Part shown: positions 14,159 to 23,247 of the stretch, piece by piece
Numbering within the stretch: the stretch's first letter is position 1
Layout of the letters: each line of letters opens with the position of its first letter
NCBI RefSeq assembly: GCF_029537375.1
Contig: NZ_CP120679.1
Coordinates: forward strand, 107,501 to 165,000
Source of the DNA: Bacillus sp. HSf4
Lineage (GTDB): Bacteria; Bacillota; Bacilli; Bacillales; Bacillaceae
Direction: 5' to 3'
Length of the DNA: 57,500 bases
Notes under the pieces: generated by a model
Database searches by the model: none
The model's input: only the letters and a program-made list of their open reading frames with translations
Told to the model about the DNA's origin: nothing
Translations under genes and position numbers: made by a program

Positions 14159-14159
14159 G

Positions 14160-14189
14160 TTGACGCTTTTTTGTCCATTACTGTATAAT
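14160..14189 (+). promoter_or_regulatory. Sigma-A-type promoter of sigH
   Basis: TTGACG (14160-14165), an 18-base spacer and a perfect TATAAT (14184-14189), 33 bases before the sigH GTG. In B. subtilis the equivalent promoter is repressed by AbrB; I cannot see an AbrB site by eye. Confidence 0.7.
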
Positions 14190-14221
14190 ATTTCTATCTA
14201 CGTGCGGTCGGGGGGATCGGA

Positions 14222-14893
14222 GTGAACTTACAAAACAACCAGGGAAAATTCAGCAAGGAACAGTTCAGCAAAGAACAGTTTTGCCAGTTGGAAGACGAGC
14301 AGGTCATTGAAATGGTTCATGTCGGAGACAGTGATGCGTTAGATTATTTGATTACAAAGTACCGTAATTTTGTAAGGGCAAAAGCGAGATCCTACTTTTT
14401 AATCGGGGCTGATCGGGAAGATATCGTTCAGGAAGGCATGATCGGACTCTACAAATCTATCCGTGATTTTAGAGAGGACAAGCTGACTTCATTCAAAGCT
14501 TTTGCAGAATTATGCATTACCCGCCAAATTATTACCGCTATCAAAACAGCTACTCGTCAGAAACATATTCCGCTCAATTCGTATGTGTCGCTGGACAAGC
14601 CCATTTATGACGAAGAGTCAGACCGGACGCTTCTCGATGTGATTTCAGGAGCGAAAGTGATGAACCCTGAGGAACTGATTATCAATCAGGAAGAATTCGA
14701 TGACATCGAGCTGAAGATGGGAGAATTGCTTAGTGATTTGGAAAGAAAAGTTCTTGCGCTCTATCTCGACGGAAGATCCTATCAGGAAATCTCTGAAGAA
14801 TTAAACCGCCATGTAAAATCAATCGACAATGCGCTTCAGCGCGTCAAAAGGAAGCTTGAAAAGTACCTCGAGCTCCGCGAGATCAGCTTGTAG
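14222..14893 (+). CDS. sigH: RNA polymerase sigma factor SigH (Spo0H)
   Basis: Sigma factor for the transition to stationary phase, competence and early sporulation. Region 2 ([16 protein letters not shown] to [20 protein letters not shown]) and region 4 helix-turn-helix ([20 protein letters not shown]) are clear. Starts with GTG after GGGGGGATCGGA. The protein is 223 residues, 5 more than the B. subtilis protein as I recall it, because FSKEQ is repeated near the N-terminus (residues 10-19), encoded by a 15-nt tandem repeat at 14250-14279. Confidence 0.97.
   Translation: MNLQNNQGKFSKEQFSKEQFCQLEDEQVIEMVHVGDSDALDYLITKYRNFVRAKARSYFLIGADREDIVQEGMIGLYKSIRDFREDKLTSFKAFAELCITRQIITAIKTATRQKHIPLNSYVSLDKPIYDEESDRTLLDVISGAKVMNPEELIINQEEFDDIELKMGELLSDLERKVLALYLDGRSYQEISEELNRHVKSIDNALQRVKRKLEKYLELREISL
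14250..14279 (+). repeat. 15-nt tandem duplication in the sigH 5' end
   Basis: Two adjacent copies, TTCAGCAAGGAACAG and TTCAGCAAAGAACAG, differ at one base and encode FSKEQ twice in frame. They lie before sigma region 2, so probably harmless. Confidence 0.9.
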
Positions 14894-14910
14894 CCGATGC
14901 TTATGGCATA

Positions 14911-14940
14911 TTGACAGCAATTTTAGGACTGTGATATGTT
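14911..14940 (+). promoter_or_regulatory. Sigma-A-type promoter of rpmG-secE
   Basis: Perfect TTGACA (14911-14916), an 18-base spacer and TATGTT (14935-14940), 36 bases before rpmG. Confidence 0.6.
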
Positions 14941-14975
14941 ACTTAGGAAATGCTAGTCCAGAAAAAGGTGTAAAC

Positions 14976-15125
14976 ATGAAGAAAAAAATAACGTTGGCCT
15001 GTAAAAATTGCGGAAACCGTAATTATACGACAATGAAAAGCTCCGCAGCTTTGGCTGAACGGCTCGAAGTAAAGAAATACTGCAATAACTGCAATTCACA
15101 TACAGTACATCTGGAAACAAAATAG
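14976..15125 (+). CDS. rpmG: Ribosomal protein L33, zinc-binding paralogue
   Basis: 49-residue 50S protein. The frame is open upstream, but ATG 14976 ([17 protein letters not shown]) with SD AAAAGGTG gives the family length. C9-x2-C12 and C36-x2-C39 form the zinc ribbon of the C+ form; such paralogues can be swapped for zinc-free ones when zinc is scarce (family knowledge). The locus between sigH and secE holds one of several L33 paralogues in Bacillus (numbered rpmGB or rpmGC; I am unsure which applies). Here it is intact. Confidence 0.92.
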   Translation: MKKKITLACKNCGNRNYTTMKSSAALAERLEVKKYCNNCNSHTVHLETK

Positions 15126-15160
15126 GCTTTTGTTTTTGGGTTGTGGAGGTTTCTTATATT

Positions 15161-15331
15161 ATGAAATTCTTAAAGAATGTCGGAAAAGAAATGAAAAAGG
15201 TCACCTGGCCTAAAGGAAAAGAGTTAACGCGCTATACGATCACCGTTATAACCACCGTTATCTTTTTCGCCATCTTTTTTGCACTCATCGATTCGGGTAT
15301 TACGCAAATAATTCGTTTAATAGTTGAATAA
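15161..15331 (+). CDS. secE: Preprotein translocase subunit SecE
   Basis: Small subunit of the SecYEG channel. The 56-residue protein has the conserved amphipathic KEMKKVTWPKGKEL and one membrane segment (about residues 24-47). The frame opens at GTG 15143, but the SD GGAGGT (15145-15150) lies after that codon, 10 bases before ATG 15161, so ATG 15161 (MKFLKNVGKEM) is the start. Followed by nusG, as in most bacteria. Confidence 0.95.
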   Translation: MKFLKNVGKEMKKVTWPKGKELTRYTITVITTVIFFAIFFALIDSGITQIIRLIVE

Positions 15332-15354
15332 TGATCAGCATAACGTGTTATAAT
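15324..15354 (+). promoter_or_regulatory. Possible nusG promoter
   Basis: TATAAT (15349-15354) lies in GTGTTATAATAGATC, with TTGAAT (15324-15329) 19 bases upstream, a long spacer. It overlaps the end of secE. Transcription would start near 15361, just before the hairpin at 15375. Confidence 0.35.
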
Positions 15355-15374
15355 AGATCTAAATATCACTTGCC

Positions 15375-15399
15375 AAAAAACCCGTTTAACGGGTTTTTT
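15375..15399 (+). terminator. Intrinsic terminator between secE and nusG
   Basis: AAAAAACCCG (15375-15384), a TTTAA loop and CGGGTTTTTT (15390-15399): 10-bp stem whose 3' arm ends in six T. It can act in both orientations. Either it ends secE mRNA or attenuates nusG. Confidence 0.8.
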
Positions 15400-15500
15400 C
15401 ATTGTTTCAAAATATGAGGCTCGTATAAAAGAACCGTCAGTTTCCCGTACGGCCAATAAACTTTTAAGGTGTGGGGAGGGAAGGACTAGAAAGGTCCTGA

Positions 15501-16040
15501 ATGAGAATGGAAAAGAAATGGTATGTTGTTCACACGTACTCCGGTTATGAAAACAAGGTAAAGGCGAACTTGGAGAAGCGGGTAGAATCGATGGGAATGC
15601 AAGATAAAATCTTCCGCGTCGTTGTGCCTGAAGAAGAAGAGACGGATATTAAAAACGGCAAGAAAAAGGTTGTCAAAAAGAAGGTGTTCCCTGGCTATGT
15701 TCTTGTAGAGCTGGTCATGACGGACGATTCCTGGTATGTTGTTCGGAATACGCCGGGGGTGACAGGATTTGTCGGTTCAGCGGGATCCGGTTCAAAACCG
15801 ACGGCTTTGCTTCCGGGGGAAGCGGAAAAAATTCTGAAGCGGATGGGACTTGAAGAAAGAAAAACAGAAGTTGACTTTGAACTGAAAGAAACCGTTAAAG
15901 TCATCGATGGTCCATTTGCCGATTTCACAGGGACGATTGAAGAAATCGACCATGACAAAAACAAAGTCAAAGTATTTGTCAACATGTTCGGAAGGGAAAC
16001 CCCTGTTGAGCTCGAATTTACTCAAGTTGACAAATTGTAA
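15501..16040 (+). CDS. nusG: Transcription elongation/pausing factor NusG
   Basis: Binds RNA polymerase and, in Bacillus, promotes sequence-specific pausing; couples to ribosomes and Rho. The 179-residue protein has the NGN domain (KKWYVVHTYSGYENKVKANL to about residue 110) and a KOW domain (about 125-179, VIDGPFADFTGTIEEID). Two starts are possible, ATG 15501 (MRMEKK) and ATG 15507 (MEKK). AAAGG is 6 bases before 15501, so I use that; B. subtilis NusG corresponds to 15507. Confidence 0.96.
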   Translation: MRMEKKWYVVHTYSGYENKVKANLEKRVESMGMQDKIFRVVVPEEEETDIKNGKKKVVKKKVFPGYVLVELVMTDDSWYVVRNTPGVTGFVGSAGSGSKPTALLPGEAEKILKRMGLEERKTEVDFELKETVKVIDGPFADFTGTIEEIDHDKNKVKVFVNMFGRETPVELEFTQVDKL

Positions 16041-16051
16041 TGGAAAAGCGC

Positions 16052-16080
16052 TTGAAATCACTATATAAAAGTGGTAATAT
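16052..16080 (+). promoter_or_regulatory. Sigma-A-type promoter of rplK-rplA
   Basis: TTGAAA (16052-16057), a 17-base spacer and TAATAT (16075-16080). It starts a leader of about 120 nt before rplK. Confidence 0.65.
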
Positions 16081-16092
16081 ACAAAGGTGCGT

Positions 16093-16183
16093 CTTGGCAA
16101 AAACGCCAAGGCAGCTAGCTTGATATTTTCATCATTCATATAAAGAATGAGACCTTGAGTGGGAGGGTTCACCCTATTACCAC
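16093..16183 (+). promoter_or_regulatory. rplK leader with putative L1-binding RNA motif
   Basis: A perfect hairpin CTTGGC-AAAAAC-GCCAAG (16093-16110) is followed downstream by GTGGGAGGGTTCACCC (16159-16174) then TATTACCAC (16175-16183). GTGG pairs with CCAC, GGG with CCC, leaving GA on one side and TATTA on the other. The layout resembles the L1-binding helices 76-77 of 23S rRNA (GGUGGGAGGC opposite AAUACCACC, from memory), suggesting autoregulation by L1. It ends 12 bases before the rplK SD. Confidence 0.6.
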
Positions 16184-16210
16184 ATCACGGACTTTAAGGA
16201 GGTGTGTCTC

Positions 16211-16636
16211 GTGGCTAAAAAAGTAGTTAAAGTTGTAAAATTGCAAATTCCTGCTGGGAAAGCGAATCCAGCTCCGCCAGTTGGTCCTGCATTAGGTCAA
16301 GCCGGTGTTAACATCATGGGATTCTGTAAGGAGTTTAACGCTCGTACATCTGACCAGGCTGGTCTTATCATTCCTGTAGAAATTTCGGTTTACGAAGACC
16401 GTTCATTTACATTTATTACAAAAACTCCGCCTGCTGCTGTATTGCTTAAAAAAGCGGCTGGAATTGAGTCAGGTTCTGGTGAGCCTAACCGTAATAAAGT
16501 CGCAACCGTTAAACGCGATAAAGTACGTGAAATCGCCGAAACAAAAATGCCTGACCTGAATGCGGCAGATGTTGAAGCGGCTATGCGTATGGTTGAAGGA
16601 ACTGCCCGCAGTATGGGTATTGTGATCGAAGATTAA
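16211..16636 (+). CDS. rplK: Ribosomal protein L11
   Basis: 50S protein of the GTPase-associated centre, needed for RelA stimulation and factor function. 141 residues, beginning at GTG 16211 ([20 protein letters not shown]), 8 bases after AAGGAGG; the frame opens 9 bases earlier but lacks an SD. The N-domain proline-rich [17 protein letters not shown] and the C-terminal rRNA-binding domain are intact. First gene of the rplK-rplA unit. Confidence 0.97.
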
Positions 16637-16653
16637 TCTTTTGTTTCTTTGCT

Positions 16654-16720
16654 GGGTTGCGAGTTTGGATTAGACAAGTTCGCAACCCTTATTCGTGGGA
16701 GGTTATTCCGCTAAAACCAC
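16654..16720 (+). promoter_or_regulatory. rplK-rplA intergenic hairpin and second L1-like motif
   Basis: GGGTTGCGA (16654-16662) pairs perfectly with TCGCAACCC (16680-16688) around a 17-nt loop; no T-run follows, so it is not a normal terminator. Six bases on, GTGGGAGG (16695-16702), TTATT, CC and GCTAAAACCAC (16710-16720) repeat the GTGG/CCAC clamp, inner GG/CC stem and A-rich strand of the motif before rplK. The element ends directly before the rplA SD AAGGAGG (16722-16728), an ideal place for translational repression by L1. Confidence 0.55.
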
Positions 16721-16738
16721 TAAGGAGGAAATTTTAAA

Positions 16739-17437
16739 ATGGCTAAAAAAGGTAAAAAATACGTCGAAGCTGCCAAGCTTGTAGAGCGTACAAAAGCTTA
16801 CGATGTAAACGAAGCGATCGAGCTTGTGAAAAAAACAAACACAGCTAAATTCGACGCTACTGTTGAAGCAGCGTTTCGTTTAGGTGTTGACCCTCGTAAA
16901 AACGACCAGCAAATCCGCGGTGCAGTTGTTCTTCCAAACGGAACAGGTAAAACACAGCGCGTCCTTGTTTTCGCTAAAGGAGAAAAAGCGAAAGAAGCAG
17001 AAGCTGCTGGTGCAGATTATGTAGGCGATGCTGATTACATCAACAAAATCCAGCAAGGCTGGTTTGATTTTGATGTAATCGTTGCAACTCCTGACATGAT
17101 GGGTGAAGTCGGTAAAATCGGACGCGTGCTTGGACCAAAAGGTCTGATGCCAAACCCTAAAACAGGAACGGTTACATTTGAAGTTGAAAAAGCAGTTAAA
17201 GAAATCAAAGCGGGTAAAGTTGAATACCGCGTCGATAAAGCAGGAAACATCCATGTTCCAATCGGAAAAGTGTCATTCGAAGAAGGGAAGCTTGTTGAAA
17301 ACTTCGCGACAATGTATGACACAATTTTGAAAGCAAAACCTGCTGCTGCTAAAGGTGTATACGTGAAAAACGTATCTGTTACATCTACAATGGGACCTGG
17401 AATCAAAGTGGACCCTTCAACTTTTAACGTAAAATAA
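16739..17437 (+). CDS. rplA: Ribosomal protein L1
   Basis: 50S protein of the mobile L1 stalk; moves deacylated tRNA out of the E site and, in many bacteria, represses its own operon by binding mRNA. 232 residues with the two-domain L1 fold and the conserved signature [21 protein letters not shown]. Strong SD AAGGAGG 10 bases upstream. Stop at 17435-17437, directly followed by the rplJ promoter. Confidence 0.97.
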   Translation: MAKKGKKYVEAAKLVERTKAYDVNEAIELVKKTNTAKFDATVEAAFRLGVDPRKNDQQIRGAVVLPNGTGKTQRVLVFAKGEKAKEAEAAGADYVGDADYINKIQQGWFDFDVIVATPDMMGEVGKIGRVLGPKGLMPNPKTGTVTFEVEKAVKEIKAGKVEYRVDKAGNIHVPIGKVSFEEGKLVENFATMYDTILKAKPAAAKGVYVKNVSVTSTMGPGIKVDPSTFNVK

Positions 17438-17439
17438 TA

Positions 17440-17468
17440 TTGACTCTTATCACGCGCTTTGATATAAT
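17440..17468 (+). promoter_or_regulatory. Sigma-A-type promoter of rplJ-rplL
   Basis: TTGACT (17440-17445), a 17-base spacer and a perfect TATAAT (17463-17468), starting 3 bases after the rplA stop. Confidence 0.75.
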
Positions 17469-17504
17469 TCATAGCGTTGTATAATAAAATATGTCCATTT
17501 ATAC

Positions 17505-17617
17505 CGTAGACAGTAGGTGCCTTTCAAGGCTTAATTTCCTACCGAGGTGTATATATATCACAGCTTTACGCTACGTATGCTTGTATATACAGCCTCCATG
17601 TCGAATGGAGGCTTTTT
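17505..17617 (+). promoter_or_regulatory. L10 leader (r-protein autoregulatory RNA) with terminator
   Basis: Outer stem GTAGG/CCTAC (17513-17517 with 17538-17542) encloses GCCTT/AAGGC (17519-17523 with 17526-17530), the usual L10-L12-binding shape. A second long stem GTATATA/TATATAC (17549-17555 with 17584-17590) follows. Then an intrinsic terminator GCCTCCAT-GTCGA-ATGGAGGC with TTTTT (17592-17617). Binding of L10-(L12)4 is expected to favour termination before rplJ. Confidence 0.85.
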
Positions 17618-17697
17618 ATATGAAACCAGTCGTTAAAGAACGTGATCACCAAACGGTATAAGTGTTACACAAATGAATTCTTACAGGAGGTGTAACC

Positions 17698-18198
17698 ATG
17701 AGCAGCGCAATTGAAACAAAAAAAGTTGTTGTCGAAGAGATTGCTTCTAAACTGAAAGAAAGTAAATCAACGATCATCGTTGACTATCGCGGTCTTAACG
17801 TATCTGAAGTAACAGAGCTTCGTAAACAGCTTCGCGAAGCTAACGTTGAGTTCAAAGTTTACAAAAATACAATGACTCGCCGTGCGGTTGAACAAGCTGA
17901 ACTTAGTGGTTTGAACGATTTCTTAACTGGACCGAATGCGATTGCATTCAGCACTGAAGATGTTGTCGCTCCGGCTAAAGTTCTTAACGAGTTTGCTAAA
18001 AAGCACGAAGCTCTTGAAATCAAAGCCGGCGTTATCGAAGGCAATGTTGCTACTGTTGAAGAAGTGAAAGCTCTTGCTGAACTTCCATCACGCGAAGGCT
18101 TGCTTTCCATGTTGCTTAGCGTACTTCAAGCTCCAGTTCGCAACCTTGCTCTTGCTGCAAAAGCTGTGGCAGATCAGAAGGAAGAACAAGGCGCTTAA
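17698..18198 (+). CDS. rplJ: Ribosomal protein L10
   Basis: Base of the L7/L12 stalk: anchors L12 dimers to 23S rRNA and represses its own mRNA through the upstream leader. 166 residues; the rRNA-binding N-domain ([21 protein letters not shown]) is followed by the C-terminal helix (about 130-160) that carries L12. SD AGGAGGTG 5 bases before ATG. Followed after 42 bases by rplL. Confidence 0.97.
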   Translation: MSSAIETKKVVVEEIASKLKESKSTIIVDYRGLNVSEVTELRKQLREANVEFKVYKNTMTRRAVEQAELSGLNDFLTGPNAIAFSTEDVVAPAKVLNEFAKKHEALEIKAGVIEGNVATVEEVKALAELPSREGLLSMLLSVLQAPVRNLALAAKAVADQKEEQGA

Positions 18199-18240
18199 TT
18201 TAATCGTTTTTCAAATTTAAAACAAATGGAGGAATTACAA

Positions 18241-18612
18241 ATGGCTTTAAATATCGAAGAAATCATTGCTTCCGTTAAAGAAGCAACTGTGCTTGAATTG
18301 AACGACTTAGTAAAAGCAATCGAAGAAGAATTTGGCGTAACTGCTGCTGCTCCTGTAGCTGTAGCTGGTGGAGCTGCTGGCGGCGCTGCTGCTGAAGAGA
18401 AAACTGAATTTGATCTTGTTCTTGCTGGTGCAGGGGATCAAAAAATCAAAGTTATCAAAGTTGTTCGTGAAATCACTGGTCTTGGCTTGAAAGAAGCTAA
18501 AGAACTTGTTGACAACACGCCAAAACCTCTTAAAGAAGGTATTGCGAAAGAAGAAGCTGAAGAGCTTAAAGCTAAACTTGAAGAAGTTGGCGCTTCTGTA
18601 GAAGTTAAGTAA
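18241..18612 (+). CDS. rplL: Ribosomal protein L7/L12
   Basis: Stalk protein that recruits translational GTPases. The 123-residue protein starts at ATG 18241 (MALNIEEII), after GGAGG; the longer in-frame start at 18226 would place the SD inside the gene. It has an N-terminal dimerisation helix, an Ala/Gly-rich hinge (residues 36-55) and the C-terminal domain with [18 protein letters not shown]. Codon use is strongly biased, as in highly expressed genes. Confidence 0.97.
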   Translation: MALNIEEIIASVKEATVLELNDLVKAIEEEFGVTAAAPVAVAGGAAGGAAAEEKTEFDLVLAGAGDQKIKVIKVVREITGLGLKEAKELVDNTPKPLKEGIAKEEAEELKAKLEEVGASVEVK

Positions 18613-18634
18613 TCTTCACCTAATCTTTAGGGGA

Positions 18635-18665
18635 AAGCTCGCTTTTAAAAGCGGGCTTTTTCTTT
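18635..18665 (+). terminator. Intrinsic terminator after rplL
   Basis: AAGCTCGCTTTT pairs with AAAAGCGGGCTT (one G-U) and is followed by TTTTC, 22 bases after the rplL stop. A clear rho-independent terminator. Confidence 0.85.
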
Positions 18666-18751
18666 GCTAATTAATTGTAGTCCCTTCCGCATAAGAAAAG
18701 CCATCTTGTCTCAAGATATCTGGAGAGTTCACCAACTGAGGAGGTTCTGTG

Positions 18752-19357
18752 ATGACTGACCATTATTATTCGGAAAAACCTTCAGCAAAAAGCAGCAGAA
18801 AAACGTGGACATTTCGTTTGAGAAACCGGACGTTTACTTTTATCAGCGACAGCGGGGTCTTTTCAAAAAAAGAGGTGGACTTTGGTTCAAGGCTGCTGAT
18901 TGAAGCTTTCCGTGAACCTGATGCAGAAGGTGATTTTTTGGATGTAGGCTGCGGATATGGCCCGATTGGCCTTTCGCTTGCTGCGGATTTCGAAGATCGG
19001 ACGGTTCACATGATTGATGTCAATGAAAGAGCTGTCGAACTATCGAAGGAAAACGCGTTAAACAACCAGATCAACAATGTTGAAGTATATCAAAGCGATC
19101 TGTTTTCCAACGTCGAACCTGCAAAAAAATTCGCTTCCATTATCACAAATCCCCCTATACGTGCCGGGAAAAAAACAGTACACGCCATCTTTGAAAACAG
19201 CGCTGAACATTTGCGGCCTTCAGGCGACTTGTGGGTCGTCATTCAGAAAAAACAAGGCGGTCCTTCTGCCATTGATAAATTAAAAGAACTTTTTGCGGAC
19301 GTTGAAGTCGTTCAAAAAAAGAAAGGGTACTATATCATCAGAGCAAAAAAAGTTTGA
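18752..19357 (+). CDS. ybxB: Class I SAM-dependent methyltransferase YbxB (RsmC-like)
   Basis: 201-residue Rossmann methyltransferase: SAM motif DVGCGYG at 64-70, acidic MIDVNERAVEL after it and catalytic NPPI at 133-136. The NPPI motif is that of guanine-N2 (or adenine) methylases of the RsmC/RlmG type, so rRNA is the likely substrate, but this is inference. ATG 18752 is 6 bases after GAGGAGGT; an in-frame GTG at 18749 is less likely. The order rplL-ybxB-rpoB is that of B. subtilis. Confidence 0.92.
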   Translation: MTDHYYSEKPSAKSSRKTWTFRLRNRTFTFISDSGVFSKKEVDFGSRLLIEAFREPDAEGDFLDVGCGYGPIGLSLAADFEDRTVHMIDVNERAVELSKENALNNQINNVEVYQSDLFSNVEPAKKFASIITNPPIRAGKKTVHAIFENSAEHLRPSGDLWVVIQKKQGGPSAIDKLKELFADVEVVQKKKGYYIIRAKKV

Positions 19358-19382
19358 CTCGAATTTTCAGCTATGTTAACAT
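19354..19382 (+). promoter_or_regulatory. Candidate rpoBC promoter
   Basis: TTGACT (19354-19359) overlaps the ybxB stop; 17 bases later is TAACAT (19377-19382). The -10 is imperfect. A start near 19390 would give an rpoB leader of about 215 nt. Confidence 0.4.
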
Positions 19383-19493
19383 TATAAAATGCCAATGTAT
19401 ATATTTTGCTGCCGTTTTTAAGAAACGCCTCAGCCTGTATAAAATATACATTTTTGGGAACACTAATAAAATCGGTATTTTGTTTTTGGATGT

Positions 19494-19520
19494 GGTTTTC
19501 TAAATTAGAAACCCTTTTTT
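19494..19520 (+). terminator. Hairpin plus T-run inside the rpoB leader
   Basis: GGTTTTCT (19494-19501) pairs with AGAAACC (19507-19513) with one bulged T, followed by CTTTTTT (19514-19520). It looks like a weak intrinsic terminator about 87 bases before the rpoB start, so it could attenuate rpoBC. An AT-only hairpin TGTATA-AAA-TATACA with five T lies upstream at 19436-19455. The rest of the 249-bp ybxB-rpoB gap is AT-rich without another gene. Confidence 0.45.
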
Positions 19521-19606
19521 CTTTTGTCTTGTAAAAGTATTTCTTACATATTTGCGGAGAAATGCTTGTTACACATATATTACGCATGATTTGAGGGGTG
19601 AATCAG

Positions 19607-22600
19607 TTGACAGGTCAACTAGTTCAGTATGGACGACACCGCCAGCGCAGAAGCTATGCACGCATTAGCGAAGTGTTAGAATTACCAAATCTCATTGAAA
19701 TTCAAACCTCTTCTTATCAGTGGTTTCTTGATGAGGGTCTTAGAGAGATGTTTCAAGACATATCGCCAATTGAGGATTTCACTGGTAACCTCTCTCTGGA
19801 ATTTATCGACTACAGCTTGGGTGAGCCTAAGTATCCGGTAGAAGAATCAAAAGAACGAGACGTGACTTACTCAGCGCCGCTGCGGGTCAAAGTTCGCTTA
19901 ATCAACAAAGAGACCGGCGAGGTCAAGGATCAGGACGTCTTTATGGGCGACTTCCCTATTATGACTGATACTGGAACCTTCATTATCAACGGTGCGGAGC
20001 GCGTTATCGTATCCCAGCTCGTTCGTTCTCCAAGTGTATATTACAGTGGTAAAGTTGACAAAAACGGTAAGAAAGGTTTTACTGCGACTGTCATTCCAAA
20101 CCGTGGCGCATGGTTAGAATACGAGACTGATGCGAAAGATGTTGTTTATGTCCGCATTGATCGCACACGTAAGTTGCCGGTTACGGTTCTTTTGCGTGCT
20201 CTCGGCTTCGGATCTGATCAGGAGATTATCGATCTGATCGGTGAAAACGAGTATTTGCGCAATACGCTTGATAAAGATAATACCGAAAACACCGACAAAG
20301 CGCTTCTTGAAATCTATGAGCGTCTCCGTCCGGGAGAGCCGCCTACGGTAGAAAACGCAAAAAGCTTGCTTGATTCAAGATTCTTCGATCCAAAAAGATA
20401 TGATCTTGCGAGTGTAGGACGCTACAAAATTAATAAAAAGCTTCATATCAAAAACCGCCTTTTCAATCAGCGGCTTGCTGAAACGCTTGTGGATCCTGAA
20501 ACAGGTGAAATCATTGCTGAAAAAGGTGCGATTTTGGACAGAAGAACACTTGATAAAGTGCTGCCGTATCTAGAAGAAGGAATCGGTTTTAAAAAGCTTT
20601 ATCCAAATGGCGGAGTAGTCGAAGATGAAGTGACGCTTCAATCGATCAAAATCTACGCCCCTACCGATCAAGAAGGCGAGCAGACAATCAATGTGATTGG
20701 AAATGCTTTTATCGAAGAAGGCGTCAAAAATATCACTCCTTCCGATATCATTTCTTCGATCAGTTATTTCTTTAACCTGCTTCACGGAGTAGGCGATACC
20801 GATGATATTGACCATCTGGGCAACCGCCGTCTTCGTTCAGTAGGCGAGCTTCTGCAAAACCAGTTCCGCATCGGTTTGAGCAGAATGGAGCGTGTTGTTC
20901 GTGAAAGAATGTCTATTCAAGATACAAACACGATCACACCGCAGCAGTTGATTAATATTCGCCCGGTTATCGCTTCAATTAAAGAATTTTTCGGAAGCTC
21001 ACAGCTTTCTCAATTCATGGACCAGACGAATCCTCTCGCTGAGCTGACGCATAAGCGTCGTCTATCAGCGCTTGGACCTGGCGGTTTGACCCGTGAGCGT
21101 GCCGGAATGGAAGTGCGTGACGTTCACTACTCCCACTACGGCCGGATGTGTCCGATTGAAACGCCTGAGGGTCCGAACATCGGCTTGATCAACTCGCTTT
21201 CTTCATTTGCGAAAGTGAACCGTTTCGGATTTATCGAAACACCGTACCGCCGTGTTGATCCTGAGACAGGAAAAGTAACGCCGAGGATCGACTACTTAAC
21301 GGCTGATGAAGAAGATAACTATGTTGTTGCACAGGCAAACGCACGCCTTAATGACGACGGATCATTTGTAGACGACAGCATCGTCGCCCGCTTCAGAGGT
21401 GAGAACACTGTTGTTTCCAAAGACCGCGTCGATTACATGGACGTTTCTCCTAAGCAGGTTGTTTCTGCAGCAACCGCATGTATTCCTTTCTTGGAAAACG
21501 ATGACTCAAACCGCGCCCTGATGGGAGCGAACATGCAGCGTCAGGCTGTGCCGCTTATGCAGCCTGAATCACCAGTTGTCGGAACAGGAATGGAATACGT
21601 GTCTGCAAAAGACTCCGGTGCAGCTGTGATTTGCCGCCATCCGGGAATCGTTGAACGGGTGGAAGCGAAAAACGTATGGGTGCGCCGCTATGAAGAAATC
21701 GACGGCCAAAAAGTTAAAGGAAACCTTGATAAATACAGCTTGCTGAAGTTTGTCCGTTCCAACCAGGGAACATGCTACAACCAGCGTCCGATCGTAAGCG
21801 TCGGAGACGAAGTTGAAAAAGGTGAAATTTTAGCTGACGGTCCATCCATGGAAAAAGGTGAACTTGCCCTTGGACGCAACGTCATGGTCGGCTTTATGAC
21901 ATGGGATGGCTACAACTATGAGGACGCCATCATCATGAGCGAACGCCTTGTAAAAGACGACGTTTATACGTCTATCCATATTGAAGAATACGAATCAGAA
22001 GCCCGGGATACAAAACTCGGACCTGAAGAAATCACCCGCGATATTCCGAACGTCGGTGAGGATGCTCTCCGCAATCTCGATGAACGCGGAATCATCCGTG
22101 TCGGTGCCGAAGTGAAAGACGGGGACCTTCTTGTTGGTAAAGTTACGCCTAAAGGTGTGACAGAGCTTACAGCAGAAGAGCGCCTGCTACACGCCATCTT
22201 TGGAGAAAAAGCGCGCGAAGTCCGCGATACGTCACTCCGTGTTCCGCACGGCGGCGGCGGAATCATCCTTGATGTTAAAGTCTTCAACCGCGAAGACGGG
22301 GATGAACTGCCTCCTGGCGTCAACCAGCTTGTCCGCGTGTACATCGTTCAGAAGCGTAAGATTTCTGAAGGGGACAAAATGGCCGGACGTCACGGTAACA
22401 AAGGTGTTATTTCGAAAATTCTTCCGGAAGAAGATATGCCGTATCTTCCTGACGGTACACCGATCGATATCATGTTAAACCCGCTTGGTGTTCCATCGCG
22501 TATGAACATCGGGCAGGTATTGGAGCTTCACCTCGGTATGGCTGCACGCCGACTCGGCCTGCATGTTGCATCACCGGTATTCGACGGCGCCCGCGAGGAA

Positions 22601-23188
22601 GACGTGTGGGAAACGCTTGAAGAAGCCGGCATGTCACGAGATGCGAAAACCGTCCTTTACGACGGCCGTACCGGTGAGCCATTTGATAACAGGGTTTCCG
22701 TGGGAATCATGTATATGATCAAACTTGCCCACATGGTTGACGACAAACTGCATGCCCGTTCAACCGGTCCTTATTCACTCGTTACCCAGCAGCCTCTCGG
22801 AGGTAAAGCACAGTTCGGCGGACAGCGTTTCGGTGAGATGGAAGTATGGGCGCTCGAAGCTTACGGCGCGGCATACACGCTGCAAGAAATTCTCACTGTC
22901 AAATCCGACGATGTCGTGGGCCGTGTGAAAACTTATGAAGCCATCGTAAAAGGAGACAACGTTCCAGAACCTGGCGTTCCAGAGTCGTTCAAAGTATTGA
23001 TCAAAGAGCTTCAAAGCTTGGGTATGGACGTTAAAATTCTTTCAAGCGATGAAGAAGAAATTGAAATGAGAGACTTGGAAGACGATGAAGATGCAAAACA
23101 AAACGAAGGTCTTTCATTATCAAACGATGATGAAGGCGAAGATTTTGTTTCTGCTGATGCTGAACGAGACGTCGTCACAAAAGAATAA
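19607..23188 (+). CDS. rpoB: RNA polymerase beta subunit
   Basis: 1193 residues, the length of B. subtilis RpoB, when started at TTG 19607 ([17 protein letters not shown]); GAGGGG lies 8 bases upstream. An in-frame GTG at 19598 is part of the SD region and less likely. The rifampicin region is wild type: [25 protein letters not shown], split here as [11 protein letters not shown] and [14 protein letters not shown], with H482. The active-site segments [12 protein letters not shown] and the clamp-binding C-terminus are intact. The tail is strongly acidic (about 1145-1190). rpoC follows 59 bases on. Confidence 0.97.
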   Translation: MTGQLVQYGRHRQRRSYARISEVLELPNLIEIQTSSYQWFLDEGLREMFQDISPIEDFTGNLSLEFIDYSLGEPKYPVEESKERDVTYSAPLRVKVRLINKETGEVKDQDVFMGDFPIMTDTGTFIINGAERVIVSQLVRSPSVYYSGKVDKNGKKGFTATVIPNRGAWLEYETDAKDVVYVRIDRTRKLPVTVLLRALGFGSDQEIIDLIGENEYLRNTLDKDNTENTDKALLEIYERLRPGEPPTVENAKSLLDSRFFDPKRYDLASVGRYKINKKLHIKNRLFNQRLAETLVDPETGEIIAEKGAILDRRTLDKVLPYLEEGIGFKKLYPNGGVVEDEVTLQSIKIYAPTDQEGEQTINVIGNAFIEEGVKNITPSDIISSISYFFNLLHGVGDTDDIDHLGNRRLRSVGELLQNQFRIGLSRMERVVRERMSIQDTNTITPQQLINIRPVIASIKEFFGSSQLSQFMDQTNPLAELTHKRRLSALGPGGLTRERAGMEVRDVHYSHYGRMCPIETPEGPNIGLINSLSSFAKVNRFGFIETPYRRVDPETGKVTPRIDYLTADEEDNYVVAQANARLNDDGSFVDDSIVARFRGENTVVSKDRVDYMDVSPKQVVSAATACIPFLENDDSNRALMGANMQRQAVPLMQPESPVVGTGMEYVSAKDSGAAVICRHPGIVERVEAKNVWVRRYEEIDGQKVKGNLDKYSLLKFVRSNQGTCYNQRPIVSVGDEVEKGEILADGPSMEKGELALGRNVMVGFMTWDGYNYEDAIIMSERLVKDDVYTSIHIEEYESEARDTKLGPEEITRDIPNVGEDALRNLDERGIIRVGAEVKDGDLLVGKVTPKGVTELTAEERLLHAIFGEKAREVRDTSLRVPHGGGGIILDVKVFNREDGDELPPGVNQLVRVYIVQKRKISEGDKMAGRHGNKGVISKILPEEDMPYLPDGTPIDIMLNPLGVPSRMNIGQVLELHLGMAARRLGLHVASPVFDGAREEDVWETLEEAGMSRDAKTVLYDGRTGEPFDNRVSVGIMYMIKLAHMVDDKLHARSTGPYSLVTQQPLGGKAQFGGQRFGEMEVWALEAYGAAYTLQEILTVKSDDVVGRVKTYEAIVKGDNVPEPGVPESFKVLIKELQSLGMDVKILSSDEEEIEMRDLEDDEDAKQNEGLSLSNDDEGEDFVSADAERDVVTKE

Positions 23189-23247
23189 CTGAATTTTTTA
23201 CGCAAGTGACAGGGTATAACCCGAAGATAAAAAGGGAGGTAGGCCCC

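Noticed and set aside
17480..17485. Second TATAAT after the rplJ promoter
   Set aside because: No -35 at 16-18 bases; probably part of the leader.
19330..19587. 85-codon minus-strand frame between ybxB and rpoB
   Set aside because: AT-rich, no SD, no recognisable domain, and it covers the rpoB promoter/leader region.
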